Source: Phycomyces nitens (taxonomy: Eukaryota; Mucoromycota; Mucoromycetes; Mucorales; Phycomycetaceae). Taken from it: a stretch of 64,000 nt of DNA. The notes under the pieces are model-generated. The model was not told where the DNA came from and searched no databases. It worked only from the letters and a program-made list of their open reading frames with translations. Below, one piece after another: positions 20,837 through 34,242 of this stretch. Every line of letters starts with the position of its first letter. Position 1 is the first letter of the stretch. Made by a program: the position numbers and the translations under genes. The stretch spans positions 1,736,001 to 1,800,000 of the forward strand of contig JAHRBC010000004.1 of NCBI GenBank assembly GCA_022702545.1, in the 5' to 3' direction.

Positions 20837-22669
20837 GCTTTAAGAAATAAATTAGAGAGAGAAAATGGGAGTGAGAAGTATGTTTGGCGATTAAAAAGCA
20901 CTATAGACTTGCCCACCCTATATTTATGTCTTGCAAAATTACATGAGAATTCCAACGTCATTTTCATTCTTAATGTGTTTTAGATCATTAAAAAGTATAT
21001 TGCATGAAATTTGGGATAGAATTTTATAGTCAATATGGCTGTAGATGTCTTGGAATTTCCCCAAGTGGGCCATGAGAGCTGGCTTGTTGAGTTTCCTCGT
21101 TTTTCATGTGTGGTGCTAAAAAAAGAGAGTTTAAAGACCTACAATGATCGGTTGGTTTCATGGGTTTACGGAAATGCTTGGGATGAATAATGTCTTTTGT
21201 GCTATCAGTTTTAGGAGAATATTCAGCAGAGATAATTAGAGGCATGGATATTTCAACTGTTGTAGTACTTTTATCATTATTTGTTATTTAAATCGAGTAC
21301 CATCATCTGAACCAACAAATAAAAGTTATTTTGAGCATGTCTTTATCGACTTTCACATTGACCCATTTCGTTTGATCTCAGACACCAAAGCAAATACAAT
21401 TTTTTATTGTTCCAGCCTTATTTTCACCAGCCTATAAACTGAATCGAGAGCAATGTGGTTGTCAACCAAATTCAACTAGAATTTATCATCTTCAAGTAAA
21501 TACATATTAAAAAGGTCAAGATATATCCAATACAAGATTAATAGGACAATTCTATAGTCAGTAGCTGCTAAAGGTATAATTGATATCTGTTCAGCCAAAG
21601 TTATTACAAATCCACACGCTCATTTATCGCACAAACATTTGTTTTGTTGGCGGGGCATTTCCACTCGTCAATCATGTCTGTTTATTTTCTAGTAAATTTG
21701 TTACAACGATCTAGTTGCTCTTTGGTCCCATGCACTTCACTAGCATGCATACTATGTTTTTTTTTCAAGGTTACAGCCATGGGTTACCATCTACTTTTTG
21801 ACTTTATTACACATTAATCTGACAGACATACACATACATAAAAAAAAGAAGGGGGAGTATTATCTAGGCTTGTTGGTCATTATCCCTTATTTGTGCCAAC
21901 ACATACATACAAACAATATTGATTAACAATAGACTAATAAAGGTAGCACTTTATTTGAGTTATTTTCGAGGAGCCTGATGACAACGCCGTTATTCATGGT
22001 AGGGCAATACTGATATGCTTTCAATCGAGATAGTCCAAGGTTTGTTTGTAATACAGCGTTAAAGAAATCCCAGAAACAAATATCATTTATCTAGCATAAT
22101 TAACCTTTAATAAAATCAAGGTGGTGGTGGATAGGAGAATCAAGTGTGATATAAAGATGTGTACGACTGTTTCAAGGTCAAGGGGTAGATACTAATGATC
22201 AATTGAATCCACAACTTACGATGAATAACTCATGTTGAGCAGGAGATATATTAATATCCTTTACGCATAAAAGATTGGGATAGTACATTACGCAGTTCAC
22301 CAAGACCAAACTAGTCCCCCAACCCATTTGCTCTTTACCAAACCTTTATCGTTACACGATTATTACGCTTTATGTTTTGCATACAAGTTTGCCACAAGGA
22401 AAACGTCTTTAATACCGCAAATATTAATTATCACCAGCCTTAAAGTTAATATATAGATAATAAACACATTACTAGTTATCTGATAAACTTGTTGAATTGA
22501 TTCATATCTATAGATTATAGTATATTTTGATTGAACAACACATTTTATGTGATTATTGGTAGAGGTCCAAAACTACTTTGGATAGACTAAAATAACATTA
22601 GGTGTTGGTGTCAAATGGCATATATTTACAATCTGCTTTATAAAGAAAGAAAAGTATACACCACACATC
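20837..22669. other. Intergenic, AT-rich, nothing recognised
   Basis: About 1.8 kb with no coding frame carrying motifs or bias (the 71-codon minus ORF at 21030-21245 is unsupported). The right end is the 3' flank of the ABC-F gene. Confidence 0.5.
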
Positions 22670-25520
22670 TTACTTGTTCTTTCTCACTTGTCTGAGAACA
22701 GAACTCACATAGGCCTCCATGCCCTTTTCCCATTGTTTGACTTGTCCATCTTTCACGGTATAAAATGTACTCTTTTCAGCTTCATCTGTGTCATCGTCAT
22801 CGTCGTCTTCCTTTGGCACATTCTCCATAAGCTGCTTCAAGAACCAGACATCGTGACTAACCAGGACAAGAGCACCCGAATATCCTGCCAAGGCTTCGAC
22901 CAACATTTCTACTGTACCCATATCCAAATGGTTGGTGATTTCATCCAAAATAAGGACATGAGGTTCATCTTGTAGGATAAGGGAGAATGCCACACGATTA
23001 CGCTGTCCACCACTCAAATACTTGATCTTTCGCAAAACAACCTTTCCGCTTACGCCAACCGTTCCAAAATAAGCTCTGCATTCTTGCTCGCTAAGATTGG
23101 GAAATCGACGCCTCATTTCTTCAACCGGGGTCGATTCAAGATCGAGTTGGTCGACCAAATGCTGTGAAAAGTAGCCCACTCGAAGCATAGGGTGGCGATA
23201 AAGTTCACCAGATGTTGGCTGTAGATTGCCCGTCAACACATTCAATAGGGTTGATTTTCCACTACCGTTGGATCCCAAAAAGGCCACACGAGATCCAGGT
23301 TCAATGTCGATGGAAAAGTTTGAAAAGATGTTCTTTTTTGTCTTTGGGTAGCGGTATGAGGCTGACTTGAGAGTGAACACTGAACCATGGTAACGGAGGG
23401 GCTGTGGGTCAGGTACCTTGATCTTTGCTGTCTTGACTCCTTGCTCAACTTCAATCTGGACATGGCTGGTGCTGTGGAATCCGGCATGATAACTGACCTT
23501 GAAGCGTTTTCCGTCTTCAGTTTTTTCCATACCCAAACGATCGAGTTTCTACAATCCGGTTAATACATTTGGACAAAAGACAATTGATTTGGATATGGTT
23601 GAGCATTTACCTTTTTTCTGGAATTAACCATTCCATGTCTCTTGTCATCTCCGGTTGCCTTTGCTCTTTGCATATTCTGCTGTATGCTGGCCATTATGGT
23701 CTTTCTGCGTTTCTCGGTAGCCTAAAGCAAATGGAAATAAGCAAAAATTATTTATACAACCCAATGTCTACTTACATCGAGCATGGCCTGTTTTCTGACT
23801 CTCTGCTGCTCTGTGTTTTGTTCCCAGTCTTCATAATTATTTGGGTGATAACGAAGAGTCTTGTCTTTGAAGATGATTGTCTCTTCACAGACGGTATTTA
23901 GAAACTCTCGGTCGTGAGAAACAACAACCATTGCTAGATCATTGGTGTCATTCATCAGGTAATCCTGGAGCCATAGGATGGCAGGCAAGTCCAAATGGTT
24001 GGCTAAAAAAAAAAAAAAAAAGTATTTTATAAGTTACAGAGATGGTATATTTCAAATAGTTTGTGGGATTGACTTACTGGGCTCATCCAACAAGAGAATG
24101 TCGGGTTCAATAAACAAAGACTTTGCCAAGGCAATCTTCATTCTCCATCCTCCAGAAAAGTCTTTGACAGGGGCATTGATCTGTTCTTCTGTGAACCCGA
24201 TACCTTTCAAGATACGCTGGGCTTTTGCGCTCCTTGCATTGATATCGATCAATTCACTCTTTTCAAAAACGCTGGTTACAATCTCATGTGTCATTTGGGC
24301 AGTAATGTATGTCTTTGGGTCTTGGGCTGTCAGCTCTGCATACTCTTGCTCCATCTTCACCAGGTGCTGACGAGCATCTCGACCACGGGCACCAGACCGT
24401 CGAGTAGCAATCTTTGCGGCATCTTCTTCGGCAACCTTTGCGCGAGATACCATGATATCGAATATTACTTGGTTAAGACCCTCGGACCTGTCCTTGTCTA
24501 GACTGTCGACAGTCTGGTTGGAACCCAATGCCTTTTGGATCTCTTTAAATATAACATGAGTTTTTTGCAGACTGTTTGAATATGGCTTGTCTTACCCTGG
24601 GCTTCACGAAGAATTTCGGTAGCTGCCTTGTCAGAGGACAAGACCTCTGATAGCACAGTGTTGCTTTCACTGTGGACTTCGAGCTGTGCAATATGCAGGA
24701 TATGTAGGTTCTGAGGTAACCCCACCAAAATATTGTCTGCCATGCATTTCATGAGGACTATAGATTGGATACTAATTAATAAATTGATTTGTAGCATTGT
24801 TATTCATTACCTGTCTTTCCTACACCATTCTGGCCCACAAGACCATAGCGAACACCAGGCTTGATCTTTAGGTGAGCATCAACCAATAGCTCCACTTGGT
24901 TGACTGATATGTTGACCTGCATAAGATCAATCTCTTTTGTAACCGAGTCCAGACGGGTCTCTCTATGGAATCGACTTTGCTGAGAGATTGCAACGATTGT
25001 TGGAGGGGCATCAGAGTGGGTATTGGGATCTTCTGGATCTTCCACGGCACCTTTCTTTCCCCGTCTCTTGGTCCTGACTGAAGATTCCCGAGACTCCTTG
25101 TGGCCCTGGTGAATTGACTCTTGACTGACAGACTTCTTTGTTTCTTCACTTTTTGTCCCGGTCTTTTTTTTTTTAAAAAAAAAAAAACATGACATGAATT
25201 GAATACAAAAATTGATAACCATCACACAAGGTATGTTTGTGTACCTTTTTAAGAAGAACTGGTTTAGGTACCCGCTCCTTGGAGGTCTCTATTGAAGCAC
25301 CGGGTATTTTAAAAACCGCGGTATAGAATGCGTCCATTGTTGCATCGTCCACATTGGCGTCGGCCAGGAAGCTTTCTGTAGATCCACGCACATCGCTTTC
25401 ATCAGACACTTGCATATCGGCCAGCATGCCAGTCATGTATTCAAGCGCATCTTCATCAATATTGATCTCAAAGGCCTTGAGTTGCTTGAGAAAGGTATCT
25501 GACAAGGTAACAGAGGGCAT
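22670..25520 (-). CDS. ABC-F family ATPase (Gcn20/ABCF3-related cytosolic translation or ribosome factor)
   Basis: Model: complement join 22670-23548, 23611-23721, 23776-24002, 24078-24542, 24596-24757, 24811-25162, 25245-25520; 823 aa, phases consistent. Two ATP-binding domains and no membrane segment define ABC-F. Domain 1: Walker A GQNGVGKT (split by intron 24758-24810), signature FSGGWRM, Walker B LLLDEPTNHLD (rebuilt across intron 24003-24077), H-loop VVVSHDREFL. A charged linker follows (RKTIMASIQQNMQRAKATG). Domain 2: Walker A GSNGSGKST, signature LSGGQRNRV, Walker B LILDEITNHLD, H-loop VLVSHD. ABC-F proteins bind ribosomes and act in translation control, quality control or ribosome biogenesis. 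The first ~130 residues, a small helical domain then a Lys-rich segment, are unlike Arb1. The acidic DDDDDD loop near the C-terminus is also notable. The subfamily is uncertain. Confidence 0.9.
25164..25187. repeat. T11A13 tract at the acceptor end of ABC-F intron 1
   Basis: Plus-strand T11 (25164-25174) followed by A13 (25175-25187). On the gene's strand the intron therefore ends T13 A11 G, an atypical acceptor in which A rather than a pyrimidine tract directly precedes the AG. Confidence 0.8.
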
Positions 25521-27076
25521 GGTATTAAAAGCAATAGAGGTTTGTTATTAGCAAGAAGGAATAATATGAAAAATAACTTTTTTTTTATTTATGATTGTTG
25601 AAGCCAGTCATGAGCTCAAGTATAATTACTGCGGCAGGTGGCGGAGTAAATCTTGCTTTAAAGAGCTAAAAAATCTCAAGAAACGAATTAACAAGTGTTG
25701 ATAGGTAGAGAACAACAGGGCATTTTAGAGGACTGTCTTGTATATGAATTTGCAACTGGAAATTATGTCCTGGATTCTGTTGTAAATTACAGGCTGGTTT
25801 GGAAGATTGAGTATTCAAACCTTGTGAATTAATTTCCAGTAGAATTCTGAGTATTCGGTTCTGTATGGAAACGGAATTAGCATTGGAGATCATCAAACTG
25901 TATTGTCCGATTGTATTTGCTGTCTCTAACAACACATGATACTTTTAGATCAATATAATTACATGGCGACACTACCAGAGCCTTTCTGGTGTCTTGTCCT
26001 CTGTCCTGAAGGAAGGAGGTGGGATTTCTCCTCGCTGATTTGCCCAACCAAAAAAAAAGAAGTAATTATATGGCATGTTTGAATGAATATGATCTATAGG
26101 CATACAATTCATGTCATACCTGAATTATATTCGATAGTAGAGCAATAGTATATTCTAATTCTTATTAACTTATAGTCGCAATTTTATCACGTATGGTACG
26201 AATAGCAACAGTATTTGCTTTATATAAAGACTGATAGTTTATCAAGAACGCTGAATAGATCTTGTAAAAGTCTAATGTCTAACAAGTTTCTTTGGTGTTG
26301 GCAATCTAGGCACTTGGAGATTTATTGGAATCTTTTGATTACACCAAAAGAAACAAAGTAGTTCTATTGTTGTTTTTATAAAGTCAAACAGTCTAGGCTT
26401 TTTTGTTTTTACAAAAAGACATATTCTACTAGACATGTTGTAATATCTATTTTTTTTATAAAGAAAGTCTTTTTGTTTTCTAGAGATTTTTGATTTATTA
26501 TAGTCAAGGCTGACACAGTGGATTTTATTCACCGGTATTTGTTGTATTGCTCATCGCAGTAAACTTTGAAATATAGTGATGTATCTGTAGAAATACCCCC
26601 AAAAGTAGTTAAATAGTCTCTTAATCTGTTCTTTATTAAAATTGTCTTTCTACCCGTATTCAGTTTCTTGTCACTGAGTTGGACATTTATACTACATAGC
26701 CAACCCACTATATGTCAAGGCCAACATATCTATTTGGCAACCAAAGGCCTAATTCAATCGATGAACAATATTCTACGTTTAATTAATGACTTGTACTAGT
26801 CGCTTACTTTGTGTATTCATCAAGTGCGAGTATTTAATAGTCGTGAATCATGTGATTTGGGAAATATAGAGAAAAAAAAGTGTATTGATAAATAAAGTGG
26901 TTCTAGCTCTTTGTTTATTATGTCCATCGTTTATTGGGCTTTAATTTTTATTAATATCATTATTGGAAACATACAATGTGAAGGGCACCATATGTTTGGG
27001 TGGAGGCCATATGTAATCGTCTATGACTATTCCTAATTGCACAAACATACAATGTGAAGCGATACTTGTGGTTAAT

Positions 27077-27130
<54 letters not shown>

Positions 27131-30100
27131 CTCGATGAATTGTGACAATAGCTGCATGTACAAAACCTCTGTATCTATGCAACATTAAGCTTTCATTCTA
27201 AAAAAAAAGTTTGATATTCTGTAGTGCCTTGAAAATATATATACAAATTAGTATCAAGAACAAAAAAAAAGAAAAAAAAGGGGGGAGGGGGGTCTGGATA
27301 CGTAAAGACTATAGCTAGATGCTCAGGCGCATTTCTTTATAAACAAAATACTTGGACAGTAAATTGGCAATTATTCCATATATCTCACAAAAAAAAAGCC
27401 TGTTTGTTTTATTACCATAATTAAACCACTCTCTTGTTGGTGTCACTTTAACAAAGATAATATATTATGAGCTATTTTTAATAGATGTTGGCCATTTACA
27501 GTCAAAGAAAATGTGTGTTTCTGGAAAAATAAAATACTTAATCCTTATTTAAATCCTAAAGTGAATCGATTACCTTGTACAGAGTTCAAGTCTAAATATA
27601 AGTATAATAAAGATATTCTAGATGGCCCGAGTACAATATATATATATATATATATATTTAAAGAGACAATCCGTAAATAAATAGCCTGTTACTAAAAACA
27701 ATAAAGGTCATAAAGTTGGAAGCCGTCTATTGGATTATTAAATATATCGATGAAATAAGTTACTTTTTATACGTTTAGTAAATTAAGTTTTCTTTTTTTT
27801 TGTACCAGGCTCTCTAGCAAGTAAAATTTGTCAAACCGATCTGTACTCCATAGATTCATGTGTTTTTATGTGCTTTTTACGATCAAAACAAAATATTGAA
27901 TAATATATCCAAAAAAAGCCGTTTGGAATATTTTAGAAAGATGGATAAAAAAGGGTAGGATGGATTTAAAAATACCAAGATCAACAGGCTAGGGACTAGA
28001 TCAAGGCATCTCTAGACCTTTTTTAATATAAAACTGTTTCTTAGTTTATTTTAGATGCGTATATATGCAATATTATAACAAATAAATCTTATTGAAAGTT
28101 TGAAATACAAGTTCGTAGACTTGTTTCATTGCCCTCCCGTTCTGATTCCAATTGAGGACCATCGATAAAAGACAGAGTGAAAGGAGACATTAGAGATCTT
28201 TCTTTAAACTTATACTTTGCCTATGGGTCATGGAACTTGCCGCTAATCTCACAAATTGTGATCTGTATTGAGAATGACAAGCTACTATGCACTCCCTTTT
28301 CGCTTTTCTATTATATTGTAAACATAGAGATGTATTGATGGCCAGATATTAGAAACAGATTTTAATTTTGATAAGAAACCGAGTACTACTTGCTGAAAAA
28401 GCATTTTTTTTGGATTGTTAGAAAGTGTTGTTTATTAGCCTTGAGCTTGTTTTTGTATCATTAGAATATGGTCATTATTTAATGACTTTGCTTGCATATA
28501 TTCGAAAACAAAGTGATTTATTAGCGATACATTTGCGTCAATAATCAAACCCACATTTACTTGATAGCTCATGTCTTTATAATACATAATACTATGGCTA
28601 AGAATGTAATAAAACTAATAAATAGATATATCAGTCTATTATCTTGTGAATCAAATTTTACTGAATGATTAATACTTGCCTGCCATTAAACTTTGTAAAG
28701 AGATGCCTAGATCTCAAAAGTAGCTACACCAAATTCTTATTTTGTGTTCCATTGGCCCACAATACACGCGGGTGTAATTAGGCGTTAATATTGCCATTGA
28801 ATATTGTTGTTGTTATTTTGTACTATATATCGCCAAAGATATGACATTAATTCCTAAAATTGTACAAAAGACATTTAATAGACCTAGTATTCTTTATGTG
28901 GAATTATATGATTGATTTGTGCTAATTACCAGGTGTAAGAATCTCTTTGTTATATTGAACCATTTTAAAACTATTGGAGATGGCCAAAGTCAACCTTTTG
29001 GTTTCCGGGCTTCTTTTTCTCTTTCTTTTTTTGCCTTGTTTGCCCAAAAATCACATATCTATTTAATTTTTGTATCATTATATTATTTAAAGGCATCTGA
29101 TTGGCTGTCTATTAAGAATAAACTACCCCAAGTCTTGTTATTCTCGAGATACAAGAAAAAAAGTTTGTATTATTCATTAGTTCTACCCAGATTGGTATAG
29201 ATGTAAGGGCTCAAACACTTTTTTTAGGTCTAGCTTTCATGCAAATACCATGAACTGTTGCTTACAGGAATTACTTTAACTGCAAACGAAGAATTCGAAA
29301 TTCCAATAAATTCCAATAACTTCCAACAAAATTCTACATATCCATTCGACTAGAATCCACACATTATACTATGCCAGACCTTTATAGAATCGGAAAAGAC
29401 TGTGATATCAGGCAAATTCTCGGAAGCAAGCCTTGCTGTCCTTCTTGAAATTTAATAATCATGTTTCTGTTTTCCAAACATGGTTAATGGTTAGTTCTGT
29501 CAGAAAGAAAAAAGACCTCTCAAGATGTACTACCCACATTTCTCTAGTGTAGCCAGTATTTGATCCAAGACGTTTATATTACATTGCTGTTCATCCAAAA
29601 AAGTCAATAAACCTTGTTTCTGGTGTCAAACTGCTTTCATGTGTTTGTCCGCCTTTGTAAGACAATGTACATGGACCAGGCCGGTTGTGATTGTAGTGTG
29701 CAACGTCTTGGTGAAACCTTTGTATTGAGTGCACAGAAGAAATATATCCGAGAAGAAAAGTCAAAATAATTGGTAGAGTAAGAATGAAACTTGTTTTTTT
29801 TGTCCGTGAACAGTGTAATGATGGGATTGGACCCGTAGGTGTGGACCAGCAAAAATACTTTTTTTTTGTTTTTTTTTTGGAGATAGATGATGATACCATT
29901 ATCAAGTGTTGAGAATCTCTACCGACTGTCTTAGATACCAAATTCATTGTACGTCATTAAAGAGGACTTTTTATGACAAACACTATTGTGGTTTGCAGAT
30001 GATTTCGGGTTGGGATTTTCCTTTAAAGATTTTCAGTTGAAATTCAGGAACTTTGATTCAAATGGTTCTCTGTGGACAATCCAGCAATTTACAGCCCAAA

Positions 30101-30605
30101 TTAATTATAGATTTTAGGATTGTGCAGATCAACAGCATATTCAACGCTTTTATGATGCATTTCTAATGAACTGAATTAGATGTTCTGAAGCTGTGTGTCC
30201 AAGTTTATTGTCACATTGGACGGTCATTTCCTGGTGAACAATGCTGAGATTTTGTGAATCGCTTGAGATTCTCAAGGTTTTGTACCTTGTCAATTAAAGG
30301 TCAAAAATGAGGGCAATCCTGTCAGTATCTGACACTGTACAGCTTTATTCACCTTGTTGTATTCATGTATTCATTTTATGCAAACTACGACACGTCACGT
30401 GACTCTCTTGACAAGTAATCCGCCATTTGTGACTGCCTAGATACGGATTTGATTGGTTAACCTGGTTTCTGTGTAGTGTACCCAGAAAATATCATTTGAA
30501 AAAAAAAAAGGCCACTGACCAAATTTTAACTCGTACATTTATAAGGTTGCAAATGTAATTCACACACTTGGAGTTTTATATTTATTTTTGGGTAATGAGA
30601 TTCAA
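25521..30605. other. Gene-poor AT-rich region, about 5 kb
   Basis: I found no supported gene. Contents are homopolymers, an (AG)23 microsatellite (27080-27126), a TA repeat (27635-27657), a purine tract A9GA8G6AG6 around 27262-27292, and an irregular triple of 'aattccaata' at 29298-29330. The 118-codon minus ORF at 29591-29947 is AT-rich and has a frame-breaking poly-A; I could not identify it. A palindromic GTCACGTGAC lies at 30394-30403. Confidence 0.5.
27080..27126. repeat. (AG)n microsatellite
   Basis: About 23 uninterrupted AG dinucleotides in the middle of the gene-poor region; the minus strand reads as a Ser/Leu-repeat frame that is an artefact. Confidence 0.95.
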
Positions 30606-30845
30606 TTAATTGAAAGAATTTATCATCTTGTCTTTCAAATTAATTTCATAAGACACCAGTTCTTTCTGCCCACACTGGCAGGCCAACCCCAACTGTTTAC
30701 CATACTCTAGAGGGATCGGTCCCCAAGAGATCAAGTACCGAGCTGCCAAACATTGTGGACAGTGTACTATTTGTGGCAAAGTACAAAAGGTTGACATTGT
30801 TGGCATGCTTGAGAACTTTGGAAACGTGATAGTCAACAATTGCAA
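30606..30845 (-). other. Unassigned 79-codon ORF with a CPxC...CxC pattern
   Basis: The minus frame contains HCPQCLAARYLISW and, 21 residues after the second Cys, LACQCGQKELVSYEI, which resembles a zinc ribbon (CxxC...CxCG). It is preceded by an in-frame ATG but is isolated in gene-poor DNA. It may be an exon of a gene whose other exons I did not see, or mobile-element debris. No function is proposed. Confidence 0.3.
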
Positions 30846-31483
30846 GGAATTATTTATTTATTTAAAATATTCTTTATTGACACTAGATGGAATATATTGA
30901 TTGTTCTTTTTCCAAGATATATAGTAATATATCTATATTGTGCTCAGAGTCTAATTATCTTTTTTTTTGTTTTTAAAATAACGAATAATAATTATAAACT
31001 ATTCAGAAGAAAAATGTAAAGAATCATATATACTGAATTTATATTATTTCCTGTTTAAAATAGATATTTAGAAAGGACCCTGTAGATTTGTACCATTTCA
31101 TTCTGGTTTGCACAAAAATGGTTTTAATGGTTCAATTGAGGTATTACAACAATTGAAAGTAATTAAGGAATATATAGATGTATATATATATATATAAAGA
31201 GCTTGTACGCTCTAATCAACAACGATCCCCAATACACATAAATCTATTCTCGATCACTTATAATAGTTGCAACTATTGGATTACCCTTGTTTAATAATCG
31301 TAATTTCCCCTTTTTATTATTATTATTATTTAACTCCTTGTGTTTGGTGAGCATATTACAAATATACAGATATTTGCAAGTTTAATATAGTATATACATT
31401 GTAGAATAGAATAGAAAAAAAAAGAATATAAAGTTTTTTGTTTGTATATACTGAAAAAGAGAGTGTCCTTGTCCTTAAATCTT
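30846..31483. other. Intergenic, very AT-rich
   Basis: TA-rich sequence including 31178-31196 and poly-A/T; 3' flank of the PAS/GATA gene. Nothing else seen. Confidence 0.55.
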
Positions 31484-33391
31484 TCATGGAGTGTACAGTT
31501 GGCGCGAGTGGCCTGAATGAAATGAATGACTTATTTCTCGGGTGCTGTACAATGGACAACGCAAATGATCGTTAGGCGAGTATGAATAACAGGGGGAAGA
31601 CGAGGAAACAGAAGATTCAAAAGACTGACAAGAAGAGGAAGAGGAAGAGGCTGAGAGAGGAGAAGGAGGAAGGTAGGGAGGTATGGCTGGTTTGTAATTG
31701 TCTTTTGCACTGGCAGACATGTTTTGTCGCAGTGTGTTTCCTCCTCTTCCACCAATATCCAGCTGTGGTTGCTGAATAACCAGTTTACCTTGACGGGCTA
31801 CTGATCTTGCATATCTTAACCCACACGCATTGCAGAGCCTAAATGATAATAAATAATAATAATATAAGTAAAATAAACACAAAAGAGTGCAACTCACGTT
31901 TTGTGTCCCGATGGTCCTCTGCGCCATTCCGGGCTGGAGTCTGTGCCACAGCTTTCACACAAATTTTTAGCGCTTTGGGCAAAGGTCGGACTGTGATTCC
32001 TTGTGGGTTCCAATTGAACGGAATGGCGAGTGTTCCGCGTCGAGACAAATGCACGCCTGCGGGGCACTTGGAAGGATTGTGATTTGAGTAGTGAATAAGG
32101 GTTTGTGGACGATATTGGAGAATATCCAAACGATCGAAAGGATGATTGACGTCTTGCATAAGGAATGGAGTTTGGGCCAGTCTCGACTAAAGATGCCGAT
32201 TCTGCCTCTGTTGTACAAGCACGATGTAGAGATTCCTTGATGTCCGTGCTAATACTATTATTAGCAGTATTTGTACTACTGCTACTGCTCTGAAGCTCAA
32301 TCCCAGTTGAACAAGGATTCTGAATGGATTTTAAGAGGGATTCATTTATATGAGAAAAGGAGAGGCTGGGATGCCTAACGATGATGTTAATAAACAAAAA
32401 AAAGGGGGAGACCAAAGATTAGAGAGTACCTTTTTGTGTCCTGGTTGTTTAATAGGCGGTTAGGCTGAATAGGAGATTGCTGGTGGTGTTGGTGGTTATG
32501 GTGGTTATGGTGTTGGTAGGGCATATGGTTGAGCTGGATGGATATAAAGGTAATTGAGCCATAGGGTATAGTGAGTAGGTTGAATGATGATTGGTTTGAG
32601 CGATGGGATGATTGGGAGCATTGGAAGCATGATGGTAAGAGCTGGTTTTGGGGGTCGAGAGTATCGACAGAAGTGTCATTGGAAGGTAAGGACAGCAGGA
32701 GAGACCTTGACTGGGTGTCGAATATTTTGAATACACGGTTGTTTAGCGGTAGATCGAGGCCATTGGAGGTCAAGAGGTTTTCAATAGAGATTGCATGCTA
32801 AACACAATTAGCCAAGGTAGTCTTGATAATTAATCTACCTTTTTGTCAAAGAGCTTGTCGCCGCACCTATTTGGCTGGGAGGCATGGGTGTCTATGTATG
32901 ATACGAATCAGTAGAGTCCCCAAAAAATAAAAAGGGGGCAGGCTCAAGTACCTTTTTCATGGAAGAATGCCAGAGTGAGCTTGTCGGTGACGACATACAT
33001 GACAATATCTACAACTGGCCAGCAAGACTATTTTGTTTTTTGGGATAATTAGACAAGTTACTTTGCAGTCTGGCATTACCTACCTGTTGAGACGGCAGCT
33101 GGAGACGGCACCTAAACTTTTCTTGTCAATAATTTATTTTTATTTCTTTACAGCCAATTTACTATATTATAGTATATATTATAACCTTGTGACTGAGCCT
33201 GCCAGAGTGTCAGAGTCAATAAATCTGTAGAGATCTCTTCTGGCAAGAGTAACTTCTTCTGGATGGATGAGGTCGAATAATGAATGGCCAATGAGGTTCT
33301 GATTGGGGATTCCGAATGGTGGTGATGGGGCAGTGTAGAGGAAACATAGGTCGATGGACAACAAGGCCCAGAAACACGCTTTTTGAGACAT
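31484..33391 (-). CDS. PAS and GATA zinc-finger transcription factor (WC-2-like finger)
   Basis: Model: complement join 31484-31838, 31898-32374, 32430-32797, 32839-32891, 32952-33027, 33084-33111, 33186-33391; 520 aa. The first ~110 residues form a PAS-type sensor: PNQNLIGHSLFDLIHPEE, then RRDLYRFI, SVTRCRLQLPSQQ and VTDKLTLAFFHEK. A Ser/His/Gln-rich central region follows (HHNHHNHQHHQQ). The GATA finger starts CESCGTDSSPEWRRGPSGHK and continues TLCNACGLRYARS: CX2CX18CX2C spacing, the WC-2 type rather than the 17-residue GATA-1 type. The tail is Ser/Pro-rich. PAS+GATA proteins in fungi include WC-2, partner of the blue-light receptor WC-1. This PAS is not a LOV domain, as no GRNCRFLQ motif is present, so it cannot itself bind flavin that way. 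Start ATG at 33391; exon 2 is only 28 nt. Nuclear regulator; its signal is unknown. Confidence 0.88.
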
Positions 33392-34242
33392 ATCAAGTAA
33401 AGAAGGCAGAAGAAGGAGGGCTGGCTGATATTTATACAACAAATTTTTAAAGAAGATGTAAACACGACGGTGCCCATGAAATACAAATAAATAAATAAAT
33501 AAATAAAGAAAGCGCAGACTTTTTGATCTTTTGGGGGTCAAGATTGATTCTGAGATGAGTCCAAATAAAGATAATGGGCGTACGAAAAAGAAATTATTAC
33601 ATCTAGGAACGATGGGAATGAAAAAAGAAAATCTCTATATTTTTGTTACCAAAGCATCCGTCCAATTTCCTTTACAGTGTAACCATTCGAAACACATGAA
33701 GTTCCCAATTTCTGTTCATACTGCTTTATATTGGCGATCAACAAAAAGGCTTATTCCACTAGATCGGAACTCATGCTTAATAGCCATCAGAGCTGCTTTT
33801 CACATGCGAACATCCGTGCCCTTGTCAAAGCTACAGATCCCATTGTAATACCAAATTTTACTTGTGATCGATCGACACCATACTTGTTTCAATTGTTTCA
33901 ATTGTTTCAATTTAGTGGACTTATTCCGTGTACCAAACCCTCGGTCTTCCTTCCGTTCATGTTACACGACCTCATGTACAAGCCTTTAAAACACTTGGTT
34001 ATTCTTGACATCAATATATTTGTATATGAATCTATATATCTCTATATCTCGTGTAAATATCTTCCTTATATGGTCTATTGCCGTGGCCTCAATTTTATTA
34101 TTTATATATATATATAAGATTTTAAGAGAAAATAATAATAATAATAATAATAAAATAGGAGGCCACATCATTTTAGCACCTGCAAAAACCTATTTTCCAT
34201 TGAGATCTTCAGTCATTTGTGATAATCATACCAGTCTTTATT
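33392..34242. other. Intergenic: promoter side of PAS/GATA gene and 3' flank of GID8
   Basis: No gene seen. There is an AAAT repeat near 33485-33508, three copies of TTGTTTCAA at about 33884-33910, TA repeat near 34103-34118 and AAT repeat near 34132-34153. Confidence 0.5.

Noticed and set aside
27080..27163. Ser/Leu repeat ORF
   Set aside because: Product of the AG microsatellite, not a gene.
29591..29947. 118-codon minus frame
   Set aside because: AT-rich, interrupted by poly-A/T tracts, no motif on either strand.
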